DNA of 64,000 nt from Lentinula raphanica (lineage: Eukaryota; Basidiomycota; Agaricomycetes; Agaricales; Omphalotaceae). Below are positions 12,725 through 26,732 of this stretch, piece by piece. The position numbers were made by a program, and so were the translations under genes. Where the stretch lies: the NCBI GenBank assembly GCA_027919835.1, contig JANVFP010000034.1, positions 62,001 through 126,000 on the forward strand. The letters run 5' to 3'. Positions within the stretch are counted from its first letter, which is position 1. Every line of letters starts with the position of its first letter. A model generated the notes under the pieces. It was not told the origin of the DNA, did not search any database, and saw nothing but the letters and a program-made list of their open reading frames with translations.

Positions 12725-13550
12725 TTTCGAGCATGACGCTGACTCTGGAGTCTGATGGCGACTCGAACAACTTGAAGTATCTCGATTCCCCGTGTCTCGA
12801 AGCATACCAGAATTCCTTCTCTTTCCTTCACCTGAACCGATGTGTAGACTTCCTGTAGTTTTCTCTTTGAGTACGAACCGCTGGAACTGTATAGAATCTC
12901 TGAATAGAAAAAAAGTGAATCCCCTGTCCAGGGTAGTCTCTGGTAGTCTCTGGTCGAATCTGATCGTCAATTCGAGTGATTTTTGTCAGATTCCTGGGAA
13001 TCTAAGCGGCAATTGACGGCGACATCGTTATTTGCGGGAAACAAGCAAAGCCGAACGTGCCGAGATTTGAGCCTTGCTTACACACCTGACACATGACAGC
13101 CATACGACGGTGCCGAAGTAGCGGCCATGAAGGTGATTTAATCGGGATTCCGTGGACCGTAGGATTTTTTGAACCTGAAGGTCCTGAACTTTCAACTTTC
13201 AAAATTTCAAGGTCCGCTAGACGAAAAGCTAAGAGTCCGCTCCGCGCGACAATTTCCAGCCTTGCCACTGCCAGCTCAGTTGAGATGATCTACGTCCCTT
13301 CAGGCTTCCAGCAACCCCAACTCAGTTCACTCCAAAGGTCCCCATGTGTCCGTATCTCACTTAACAACCGTAATACTTAGGCCGCGGTGTCGCAAATTCA
13401 GTTGAAACAGATTTCTACGATTTATTGTTTATTTTGAAGGGCCATCATGAGCATCCCTCTTTGATATATACCCAATTCTTTCCTGTTCGTATATATCTTC
13501 CAACGTCCTAGAAGGGCCCTCCAGATTTACCTCGTTTCTCTTCCAACGCC
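12725..13550. other. Intergenic, UbiA to DUF6534 gene
   Basis: About 830 bp. Nothing coding is recognisable. The last 120 bp before the next start codon are pyrimidine-rich, as is common for fungal promoters. Confidence 0.4.
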
Positions 13551-15378
13551 ATGTCTGCAGCAATAACCACTCAAGACATTGCAGAAACGCTCGGTGCTGT
13601 ACAGATCGGTGTTCTGTTCAGTACGTTCCTGTTTGGCATATTGTTCATGCGTGAGTATCTGTCCTTTCCAACGCATGAGCCTTGGTTGACCTGCTTCCAT
13701 CTGGTAGAATGGGTGTCTTATTTCACCAGCAAGTTCAATGACGGTGTACGTACACATGAATCCCCATCTTCTGTTTCATAAACTAACTTCTTTTCTGATA
13801 ATAGTGGTCCATCCGGTATGCAATTCTCCGTCTTGCTTTCCGAATCAGTATCAAACCCGATTTTCAGTGCGCTCGTCTACTGGGTTATGCTCCTCGACAT
13901 CACCCATGTTGCAATATCTTGGGAGGTAATCATGGTTGAACCTTTGTTCTAATCGCCTAATACTCAATCTGCGCTGTTCTCAGTATCTGTGGATGTATAC
14001 TGTCGATAATTTCGGAAACCCTCTCACGTTGTACGCGGCTCATTGGGTGCGTAATGCTGAGCTCTCCGTACACAACCCAATCTGACTAGTATATTGTAGC
14101 AATATGACAGTGGACCGATCTTCATCGTTCTGTATGAGGTGTTTTCTGATCCGTTATTTGACTCTCTAACCCATATCCTGCAGGACTGCTGCACCGACTC
14201 AAGTAAGTTTGGTCACAGAGGTGCATATCGATACTCATTGATGCACGCAGTTCTTCTTGATCAACCGGACTCGAAAAATGCTGGGACGTCAACATCCAAT
14301 CCTTGCTAACGTCATTTTCAGCTTCGCCTGTGTTCTCGGATTCGTGCAAGTGTTCATGGGGCTGTATATGTCTGGCAGTCTCCTTGCTCTCGATGCCAGT
14401 GGTTCGGCGACAACTGAAGGCTATCTGAAGTTTGTCCCTATCTCTGTGGCCTGGGAGTCCCTCGCGATTGCGACTGATATGACGGTCATGTAAGAGGCTT
14501 TTCCTAACTGAATATGGATACAAGCTTATACGATCATCCAGGTTATCGCTCGTTGGAACTCTGATGTACAGGAGAACCGGTTTCAGGCGTAAGCGATACG
14601 ATCCATGAATCTCTTTCTGCGTCATTGAAACGCTTCGTCTCAGAAACCGATTGGATGCTTTACAATCTTACTCTGGTTGCCATTGAATGTGCTCTTCCTG
14701 TCACCCTCTTCACTGTGCGTCCTATCATCTAGTCTGTAACAACGACCCTAACGTAGGTTTACTCCAGATCGGACATATCACCGCAGTTGTAAGTCGTTTA
14801 CGCTCCCAGTGTTGTGGTGGCATACGATTGACCTATGATGATGGTACAGATCGCTAGTCCTACCACAGCAATGCATCAGCTGTTCGCTTGGTCGCAAGGT
14901 ATGTCTGCTATGCTTGGTTTTAAACAGCTCCAGAAACTCAGACTGCCTTTTACAGCTCGTCTATACTCGTATGTTGCAAGATCCTCACGTAAACTAACAC
15001 TCACTTCCATCATGTTCTCTATATTAGCAACACTTTGTTCCTCGTAAGTTCGGACTTCATCGTTCATATCCGTATGCTGAAAATCGTGTTCGTTACAGAA
15101 TCTGAATGAGCGGAGTAAACTTCGTAAGGGCCAAGACGGTACTAGCCACGGTTCTATGAATGTGAAGGAAGTCAACTTCATGAGCGCCATGGAGCGTACT
15201 GGTGGTCGCAACATGAGCAGGCCTCAGGTAGGCATTTCTCGAAGCTCATGAAAACTATCATGCTCACTTTGCAACATAGGTCCACATCGACGTTACGAGG
15301 GAAGAGCACTATGTGATGGAGTCGATGTCCAACAAGGGGAACGACAACGAGGACTTCAAGGGAGTGCCCCCGGTTTGA
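13551..15378 (+). CDS. DUF6534 seven-transmembrane-helix protein, 16 exons
   Basis: Exons 13551-13650, 13708-13745, 13805-13815, 13868-13925, 13984-14046, 14100-14131, 14184-14202, 14251-14489, 14542-14588, 14644-14714, 14768-14788, 14850-14898, 14956-14968, 15028-15043, 15099-15227 and 15280-15378 keep one frame and give 334 residues. The protein follows the basidiomycete DUF6534 pattern: LGAVQIGVLFSTFLFGILF helix, WVMLLDITHVA, then ARLYSNTLFLNLNERSKLR before a polar tail. It is an integral membrane protein of unknown function, and family members are numerous in Agaricomycetes. Two exons are only 11 and 13 nt. The frame is preserved at every junction, which is strong support for the model. 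Confidence 0.88.
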
Positions 15379-18097
<2,719 letters not shown>

Positions 18098-19525
18098 ATA
18101 GTCATGATATCTTAGAATTTATTTACGATACCAATAATGAGTTTACGGAACGAAAACAGGTCCTTTTGTTGCATCTCTCATCTTCATCGGTTGGAGCATT
18201 CTGAGTTAGAGTGAAAATGACACATAGCTTTATCCTCGGCGCTAAATAGCTATATTGGTTTGTGCGACTTCGAAGTATATTTCAAATATTAAGAAATTCC
18301 TAAAATCGCACAAGCAAAGCCGATAATGCGCCTAGGTTTTTCTTCCTGTGACCTGTGCCCTGTCGCCTGTGAGCACTTTGCTGAAGGTATCCCTTTGTTA
18401 CAGGAGAACTCGGAAGTCCTCCTCGAGAACGGTAATACGGGCCTAAGTAGTGGTAGTACGGTAGGAACTCTAAGTCACATACCACATGCCAGTAAGTAGA
18501 ATAAGCCTGACTTGAGAGCTCAGCGCTCAGTGCTCGTCTCGAACTCGAGAAGCTATGTACCCCTTCAAATCCGATCTTCCAGTCAAAGCAGAACTTAGCT
18601 CCGGAAATCCCTCAATTTTCTATACCCCTACTAGTTGCTATGTCGGATTATCCCAATCCCTCATAGTAGGCATAAGATTTCATCTCCTTTTATGATGCGG
18701 GGCGCGACACTTATCAAACCTCATGGAACGCTTTCAGGAGCCCTGAAAATGGAGGAATTTATGCATCCCGCCGTCCGGGAGCGGGTTCTTGATTTGGATA
18801 AGAAGCAGCGAGACGGAACCTGACCAGACCTGACCGTGACGGAACAGAAAACGTTGCTCATCGAGATATCTTGAGCATCGAGATCCTAATAAACTTTGTG
18901 ATTCGAAAGTTCTACCTGAGGTGCATCAGAACGCCAACAGACGCCAACGGAGTCGGTAGGGCTCCTCTACCGGGCCCATGGGAAGACCTGGGAAGACATA
19001 GAGAAGACATAGGGAAGGGAAGGGCCAGGGAGAGAACTTTTTTTTCGTCCCAATTGGAGTGTGTTGAGTCGGCATAATCATAATGATGATATTGACTTTT
19101 TATTTCTGCGACCTGCGTGGAGTAACATATGTGGTAGGGTAGTTTTCAATTCTACTCAGAGCTCTAAGCTTGAGAGACCATCGTAACGAGATATAATCAT
19201 GGATCGATAGATATATGATATGTTGATCAGTGTACTTAAGTCTCCAAGTTGCAACTCAAAAACGAATACGACGTTACAATCAGAAATCTGGGTCAAAGAA
19301 GCCGACCAGTACCCTGTCGGAGTCATTGTACCACGCGCCGTATACTTAATTGTGTTCATTGTGTTCAATTATACGGCCCTTCTCATAACATTGACAAAGA
19401 ATTTCTGGTAACTCTATCTGATTCCGAATTAATTCTTGGATGATCATTGATGCTATCCCTTGCTATCCAGGAAGCCTTAAAAGCTCATACCTCTACCATA
19501 ATCGTTCTCGCAGCACTCAGCACTC
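18098..19525. other. Intergenic, OYE gene to P450 gene
   Basis: 1.4 kb with no recognisable gene. It holds small direct repeats (gaagacat, gggaaggga) near 18980-19025. Confidence 0.4.
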
Positions 19526-22001
19526 ATGGCTGCTCTCGATTTCCTCACCACTCTCACCAGCGTCAGCTCTAGCAAGCTCAACGTCCTCATAGCAGTATTC
19601 GCCGTAGTCGGGGGATACTTGCTGTACAACAGGCGAAAACTCCCTTTGCCTCCGGGTCCCAAGCGTCTGCCCATCGTTGGGAACGCTCTGGACTATCCAA
19701 CGGTGCATCCCTGGATCAAGTACGCCGAATGGAGTCGAGACTATGGTATGTAACTCGTCAGCGACTCTTGAGTAATTGACCTTTCCACTCACCCTTTTCT
19801 CGACGCAAGGCTCCGACGTCGTCTATGCGAAAATCTTCAACACGTCGATGGTGATCCTCAACTCTGAGGAGGCGATCAACGACCTCTTCGTGAAGCGATC
19901 TGCTATCTATTCTGACAGGTTCGTAATTTCTGCGCATGAACATCAATGATCTTACCAATGCTGGCCACAATACAACAGACCCCGACACATCATGGTCAAT
20001 GAGCTCATGGGCTGGTCTCGGAACCTTCACAGTATGGCATACGGTGCGTATAGGGCGTACACAACCTCTTCGCGTGAACTAACAATTAGTGATATAGGAG
20101 AAGAATGGTAAGTTCCCGGTCGCGACATGCTAGCTCGGATTCGATTCACCTACACCGTTGAACCAGGCGAGCCGGCCGTCGTTTGTTCTACCAAGAATTC
20201 AACCCCGCCGCTTCCAAGCGTTTCCGACCACACATGCTCGCCGCCAGTCGTGAGCTCCTCTCTCGGCTCCTAAAGGACCCAGAAAATTTCGTAGAACATC
20301 TTCGTCAGTACGTCCGTTCCTTCTTGTCTTCAAGTAGAGAAAATAATCCTAATCCCAATCTAAAACCAATCGTATTGCCTTCTTGTTGGCTATTCAGCAT
20401 GTCCGGTTCCGTCTCGATGGACATCGCCTACGGCATGAAGCCTCAGGAAAAAGACGACCCGTTCATCGCCTGCTCCGAACGCGCCGTCGCCGGTGTCGTG
20501 CGCGCCTTCGTTCCCGGTGCGTTCCTCGTGGATATGATCCCTATCCTCAAATACGTGCCCGAGTGGGTCCCCGGAGCGAACTTCCAGCGTCTGGCAAGGC
20601 AGTGGAAGAAGGAAACGGACGATACGTTTGATTTACCGTGGGCGGCTGCAAAGGAACGGATTGTAAGTGTTTCTGTTTGATTATTACGATAATTCCAGCG
20701 TGGTTTCTGAAACAAACTCCCTTGCTGGCTGGGTAAAAAGGCAAAAGGATCATTCACCCCGTCCTTCACGTCCTTCAGTCTCGATCAGATTTCAGAGATG
20801 AACGATACCCCGGAAGCCAAGGCTAAAGAGGAGGAAGTAGTAAAAAATACTGCGGCCTCTATGTTTTTGGGTTTGTAGATTCCTGCTCTCGAATTCGTAT
20901 CCGAATACTAAACAAGAGCTTTGATAGTTGGATCGGACACGGTAAAAAAGCTCACCCTACTGTCATAAAAACTTTGTCCTCAAATGCGCCACACAGAACA
21001 TCGCCCCCCTTCAATCCGCCTTTTTGGGTATCCTTTCCAACCCCGAGGCACAGCGCAAGGCACAAGAAGAGCTTGACCGGGTTGTAGGCCGAGGGTATCT
21101 CCCGGATTTCAGCAACGAGGATGACTTGCCATATGTTACTGCGCTGGTTAAGGAAGTTCTTCGTTGGCATGATCCTGCGCCTATTTGTGAGTTTTTGTTT
21201 TGCTCTGCGTCCGATGAAGAGCAGATCGATTATGGTATTGACCGGCGTTTTTTCCCTTTTCTTTTCATGTAGCTCTCACGCATCGAGTGACAGAAGACGA
21301 TATCTACAAAGGATACCTGATCCCCAAAGGATCGTTCGTCGTTTCGAATCTCTGGTGAGTTTTTTTTGTTAGTAGTAGTTCATCAGAGATATGTTCGGGA
21401 ACTGACTGACATACAATGCATCAAAGGGCTTTGCTGCATGATCCCGTATGTGTTCAACAGCGCGAGAAGTCACATACTGACATCGATTTTCCTTGCTTAC
21501 CGCGATTGTATTGCCTCCTTACCCAGGAAATCTTCACTGACCCCATGGAGTTCAAGCCGGAAAGGTTCTTGCGTCCAGATGGGACGTTGAATCCCGAGAT
21601 TCGGGACCCTAGGGATGTGATCTTTGGAATCGGCCGAAGGTGAGTGAACCACTGAGAACGGCAGCGTACGCCGTACGAGGAGAAGGACGTCAATCACTCA
21701 ACATATTCTTCCCTAGGTACTGCCCTGGACGATACGCCGCATACGATTTTGCCTGGATCGCCATAGCCTCTCTGTTGTCCGTCTTCGAGATTTCGCGCGC
21801 GGTGGACGAGAAGGGGGTGCCGGTCGAGCCGACGTATGAGTATACGTCCACCGTTATCAGGTATGTATATGAGGTTTTTTCGTCGATTGTTCGACTTTTG
21901 GCTAACACTATTTCAGCGTACCCCTGCCATTCAAATGCACGATCAAGCCACGATCTAAAGAAGCTGAGAAGTTGATTTTGTCCATGGAGAATTCGCACTG
22001 A
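19526..22001 (+). CDS. Cytochrome P450 monooxygenase (microsomal, fungal)
   Basis: Fourteen exons (19526-19745, 19810-19918, 19979-20043, 20098-20107, 20167-20307, 20398-20662, 20741-20870, 20928-20941, 20997-21186, 21273-21354, 21427-21445, 21527-21639, 21717-21860, 21917-22001) give 528 residues. An N-terminal membrane anchor (about residues 18-36) is followed by LPLPPGPKRLPIVGN. The I-helix oxygen-binding segment is VGSDTN, the K-helix is KEVLR (ExxR), the PERF motif is FKPERFL, and the heme-binding loop is FGIGRRYCPGRY with the cysteine ligand. All hallmarks of an active P450 are present except that the usual Thr-Thr/Ser after the acidic I-helix residue is Thr-Asn. The substrate is unknown. 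It resembles Agaricomycete P450s often auto-named O-methylsterigmatocystin oxidoreductase, a name with no functional weight. Two exons are only 10 and 14 nt. Confidence 0.92.
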
Positions 22002-22960
22002 AAAAGTCAAGTCGGTTGGCTTCAGTCACTACTGGCTACTAGAATGCAGCTCGCACACATACTAGATTCGTTTTCTGTCAAAAGTTTTATATCAAAGCTT
22101 CTCAGTCTTTCACCTTTTTATGACAATTAGATACGAAAATACCGTTTGATGTAGCAATGAAAGTGATTATTCTCACATAAAGCTTGCCAACTTGAATATT
22201 GTTCATGCCACTTTTGTCTGATGCCGGTGAGTCCTTGAGATCGATCGGAATGAGAACGCATTACATAGCAGATTCATATGAAGACGACATACGCTATTTC
22301 TGTGCGAAAATGTCTGAGGAGAATAGACGTGTCAGTACTTCAGTACCTTTCTTCTTCTTGTTGGCTTTCGATACACACCTATAGTCTCCCCTAGGCCAGA
22401 CTCTCACAAGACGAGCTCAGGACCAGCTTTCGTTGAGTATTGAGAACAATCGCGGATCTCTGGACTACTGCCACATCTTGTTGTTTCATTCGCTGAATGG
22501 CACAAGTGAGGTCCACACATGATATGAGGCCATTTCCTTCGCATACTCACGCGCCGCATTGTCGGGCATTTGCACATTGAGCAATGAGAATCTTCGAGAA
22601 TCGTCTGCGTTTGCAGCAGTACTAGAGCTTTTTGGACGATGGTGAGTCGATCATACAGTAGGCGGTGATTGAATTTTGGAAACTTCGTCGATAGAGTTGC
22701 CTCAGAATCAGCAGAACAGGTGTCGGGTTAAACGTTGAGATGAAACAAGTTTTGTGAGAGCCTACCCTTAAGCGCTTAAGCATCGGCATCACGGCAATCA
22801 CTCTATTTATCGAGACGGCCAAATTCAACCGAGCTTCTGAGAACTTTCCCTCTCTTTCCTTTCCCTCATCGTCCCACTCTCGCCTACAACGTTTCTCAGT
22901 CTCTCAGTCCCCTCGCCGTTCAAGTTCCTCTCTCTTACGCCCTCTCTTACCTCTCTGAAG
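22002..22960. other. Intergenic, P450 gene to surface protein gene
   Basis: About 960 bp. The stretch 22840-22960 directly before the start codon is strongly pyrimidine-rich (repeated CTCTC), a common core-promoter and leader composition in fungi. No gene was recognised. Confidence 0.4.
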
Positions 22961-23943
22961 ATGTTCGCAAAAGCTTTGTATGTATCTCAACCTCATTTCT
23001 ACACCAACATACCCTCTAATATCTCTCGTATTCTCGTACCCAGCGTCCTCCTCGCCGCTCTTCCTGCAGCTCTCAGTCTCACTCTCGACACTCCAACCAA
23101 CGTCACCTCTGGTCTTGTATCCGATGTCACTTGGGACTCTGTAGATGGCGATCCGTACGTTCTCTACTAAATAGAATGATTCTCTGTATCCTTTACTGAA
23201 CGTTTTTCTCTGGTTTTTCTTACATATGTAAAGAACCTTCACACTCGAACTGAACCACCCCTCGTTCCGAAACTCTCTCGCCCTCGCGAACAACGTGAAC
23301 CCGACGTCTGGGAGCCCGCTTAGTATCGAGTGGCCGATTGTTCCTGCAGAGTACGTCTTTTCATTCACCATCCAAAAGTTCATCATCCGAACACGTCTGA
23401 GCACCCCCGAGCACACGCCACGCCACATGTCCATCTCACAACATTCATATCTTATTCATATCTCCATTCATATTTACATTGATACTCACGTCCAACCACC
23501 CACAGCTCGGGCTACACGTTGAGTGCGGTTAATGTCACCAACATCAACGCCGTCTTCTCTACCTCGGGCTCGTTCTCCATCGCCCAGGCTCCTACTACCG
23601 GCGTATCCGCTTCGGTCAGTACGACGTTCACCGATAGCGCGTCGACGGTTAGTGCCTCTGTGTGAGTTTTTTTCGCGTGTTTCTAAATATACCTATCGCC
23701 TATACATAATTCATATATAACTCAAATGACCGTTTTGTTTCTTTTTCTCTGAATAGCACGTCCACCTCTGGATCCGCATCCGCCACCTCTGCATCAACCG
23801 GAACATCTGGAACATCCAGCGCCGGTGCGTCCACCACGAACACCAGTGGTAGCTTCAACGGTGCCGCTTCGTTCCAGGGTGGAAACACCGCAGTGGTTGT
23901 TGCGGTGTTCAGTGCGCTTGCCGGCGCTGCGTTCTTCCTTTAA
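22961..23943 (+). CDS. Secreted Ser/Thr-rich GPI-anchored cell surface protein (KRE9/KNH N-domain type)
   Basis: Exons 22961-22977, 23044-23154, 23234-23350, 23506-23661 and 23757-23943 give 195 residues. An N-terminal signal peptide (about 17 residues, AFVLLAALPAAL) precedes a beta-sandwich-like part (DTPTNVTSG, VTWDSVDGDPTFTLEL, SIEWPIV) matching the N-domain of 'Ser-Thr-rich GPI-anchored membrane' proteins of fungi. A Ser/Thr/Ala/Gly linker with O-glycosylation character follows, then a hydrophobic tail (VVVAVFSALAGAAFFL) that ends the protein, as for GPI attachment. A role in cell-wall glucan organisation is inferred from the KRE9/KNH relation. All introns interrupt codons after the second base. 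Confidence 0.85.
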
Positions 23944-26732
23944 AATCTAGGATAATGGATTGTTTCGCAGAGACGATTTGATTTGAAGTTTGCGTTCCAG
24001 CCAGGACATTTGTTCTCTTTCACATTCATGATACGTCACACATCTGGTTTCGTTTGAATCATCCGGTGGACCCTCTTTTAATTATACGTTTATACGTTTC
24101 ATAACGACCCTACCTACTCGCAATCGCAATCGCATGGACTACGTAGTACTGTTTTAGCTTGCATTACTTCTTGATACTCCTTGATATCTGATATTTGTTC
24201 TTTCATGATTGACAGGATATCCAGCGTTCATTTCACTTACTTGGATATTTGTGGACCGTGATGAACATTGGATGAACAGGATATATCATATACCCCAGCG
24301 TTCATTTCACTTATTTGGGTATTCGTGATTCGTGATGAGTCGATGAACATTTTGCATTGTGTGACTGATTTTGGGAGCGGGGTTTTCTCAGACTCGCTTT
24401 TTGTTCAATGTTCCATGTTCTGGTGAGTCAGGATTCTGTGTTACGGGTACTTGAGCACGTATGCAGCGAGGCGGGTTAGGAATCAGGATCCTTTTGCAAG
24501 GTTTGAATTTGAGGCCTGGAGCGCTAGAGCTTGACTCGGATGTCGATGTGAGCTTATTCGAAGTTTCGGAACCTCTGAACCTCCTGCCAGCTTCAAACTA
24601 CTTCCTCACGCGAGTTCTTGGCCACTGCTTGGGTCCACAGATGACTCCCCCCTCCCCGATGGCAGTGGCGACACAGCATACAGTGCATCGTATATACAGC
24701 CTCATAGTACAGCCTCCCGTGTCCAAAGGTCAGTGGTCAGTTTCTCTTCGCCATAAGCGGATCTTGAGCTTGAACGTTGACCACTGCAGGATACTTACAC
24801 AATTTGCTTCACAACTTCCCGCGGGCTTGATCTATTAGCAGGATATCCGATAGACCAGGATGCCATTTGAGCTCGCCGCCTCTCGAGTGCTCTGTGCTTT
24901 GTGTCTAGGTGTTGAGAGTCTAGATATCGAGAAGTATCGAGACCTGACGCTGTACCAACTTCGCCTGAGATGAGAAAATACAGCTGTGAGTCTGTTTTCT
25001 GATAACTCTATACAACTTACAAGGCTAGTACAAGGCTAGTCACCAGTCACCTCGGAGTCGGGTTCTTACAGTTGCCAGTTCTCGGTTAGAACAGCCCACA
25101 AGGCTGGAATTATGTCCGCCGACATATGTACTCATATGTCTCTCCCGCGAACAGCATGTAGACCTAAGTATAGAGACTCGTATGGGCCCAAGCCTTCAAG
25201 CCTTCAAGCTCAAGCCTTCAAATCTTCTCACTCTCGGTGGCCATGGGAAACCTCGCTCCGAGTCAGAAGTCTACTTCAGTCATCGGCGACGGTGCAAACA
25301 CAATGAATCGGGAGTTCCCCTGAAGTTCCCTAGGTCTCCTTGCAGTAAGTACCCGTACAACGTTCAACATGTCGGGGCACCAGAAGGCAAGGCATCAGAC
25401 TCGGAGTGTCGAAGAAATAATCGGCGGAGGGTTGAAAGCACATAGAGTCGTGAGCTTTATATAAGTTTAACTTCGGTGCACGGTGCACCGTGTTCATCTT
25501 TTACTTACCACGATAGAACAGGATCTGTCAGGATGGTGTAACCAGCAAAAAAAAACCCCAAGTTCAAGCGAGGTGCCTCGGCCACGTTTTAATCGGGGTT
25601 ACGGACGCAACGATATTGAGGACACTTGCCGTCGTTCAATAGGTATATGTGCTGGCTTCTACTTACGAACGAACGAACAAAATTCAACAGAGATTTTGAA
25701 GTTGGGCCCGGGGCGTGCTCTGTTTGAACAGAGGTACATCGACATAAACCATCTCCGCCTTTCATATCGTTGACTATTTCACTATAGCCTACGAGCCTAC
25801 GATCCTGCAGAGATTTCTTCTGATTTCTTTCTGAATTTTGAAATTCACTCCGAGTCCTGTTCACTCTCCAGATACAGATACTAGTGACTACATTGTAGAT
25901 CTGGGATGGAGATTTGCCTTCGCAGTTCAAACGGATAAGTTGGGGGGCAAGAACATCCGGAATTCAGATACATACCGTACATATGTCACGGTTGCTCTCT
26001 ATGTCTGTCTGAGTCCCGTGAATGCGTGAATGGGTTTACGGCGAGGATGAATATGTACCACTGGCCGAGTCTTGCGACCAGGAGGCTGACTTTTGAGCAC
26101 GAAAAATATATTACCCTCCCCTTTGACAAGATATAAATCGATGAACTTGCCACTGCAAGAGTCGTAAGGCGGTCATCTTCAAGCCACCACTGACAGTGTC
26201 GGACCCGTTGAGTTTGAGCTTCTCTGAGATGAAGGCGATAGAGTGTCTATTCGATTCCGCGAAGGTGTCGAAGATCGTTGGGAGCGTAGTCCATCTTCTG
26301 TTTTAATAATCAACGCATATACATACCGGCCAACTGTTTGAGACGCTGTTAATGAGTCCGCTTCGACAGTCTACCAGGAAGGAAACGTTCTGACCCGTCT
26401 TGCGTTTTTCGATCTTCAGAGTTCAACAGCCCAGACTGTGTTGCAGGTGCAATAGGGGAGCCTCCGTCTACGAATCATAAAACCAACAATGGTGGTCTAT
26501 TTCCTAAGAGAGTACATGGTACGGTAGGGGGGGAAGCATGATGAAAATACACGAGAAAGCAGGTTATAATCATAAAACTGAGGAGGGGGGTGAAAGGAAA
26601 CAAAGACAATAAAGATATGTACTCTGCGAACGAAAAAAAATTACACCAAAACAACCTTAGTAGTAGTCCATAAGTACATAGTTAGATTCAAGTGTTAACC
26701 TAGAAAGATAATCAGAATCAGAATGAACCGTA
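23944..26732. other. Long intergenic region with small tandem duplications
   Basis: 2.8 kb between convergent genes, with no recognisable coding sequence. It contains a duplicated 35-bp stretch (ccagcgttcatttcactta type, copies at about 24221-24255 and 24294-24328), microrepeats of caagccttcaag near 25190-25220 and of caaggctagt near 25020-25040. The 130 bp next to 26732 are the A-rich 3' untranslated region of EPL1. Confidence 0.5.
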
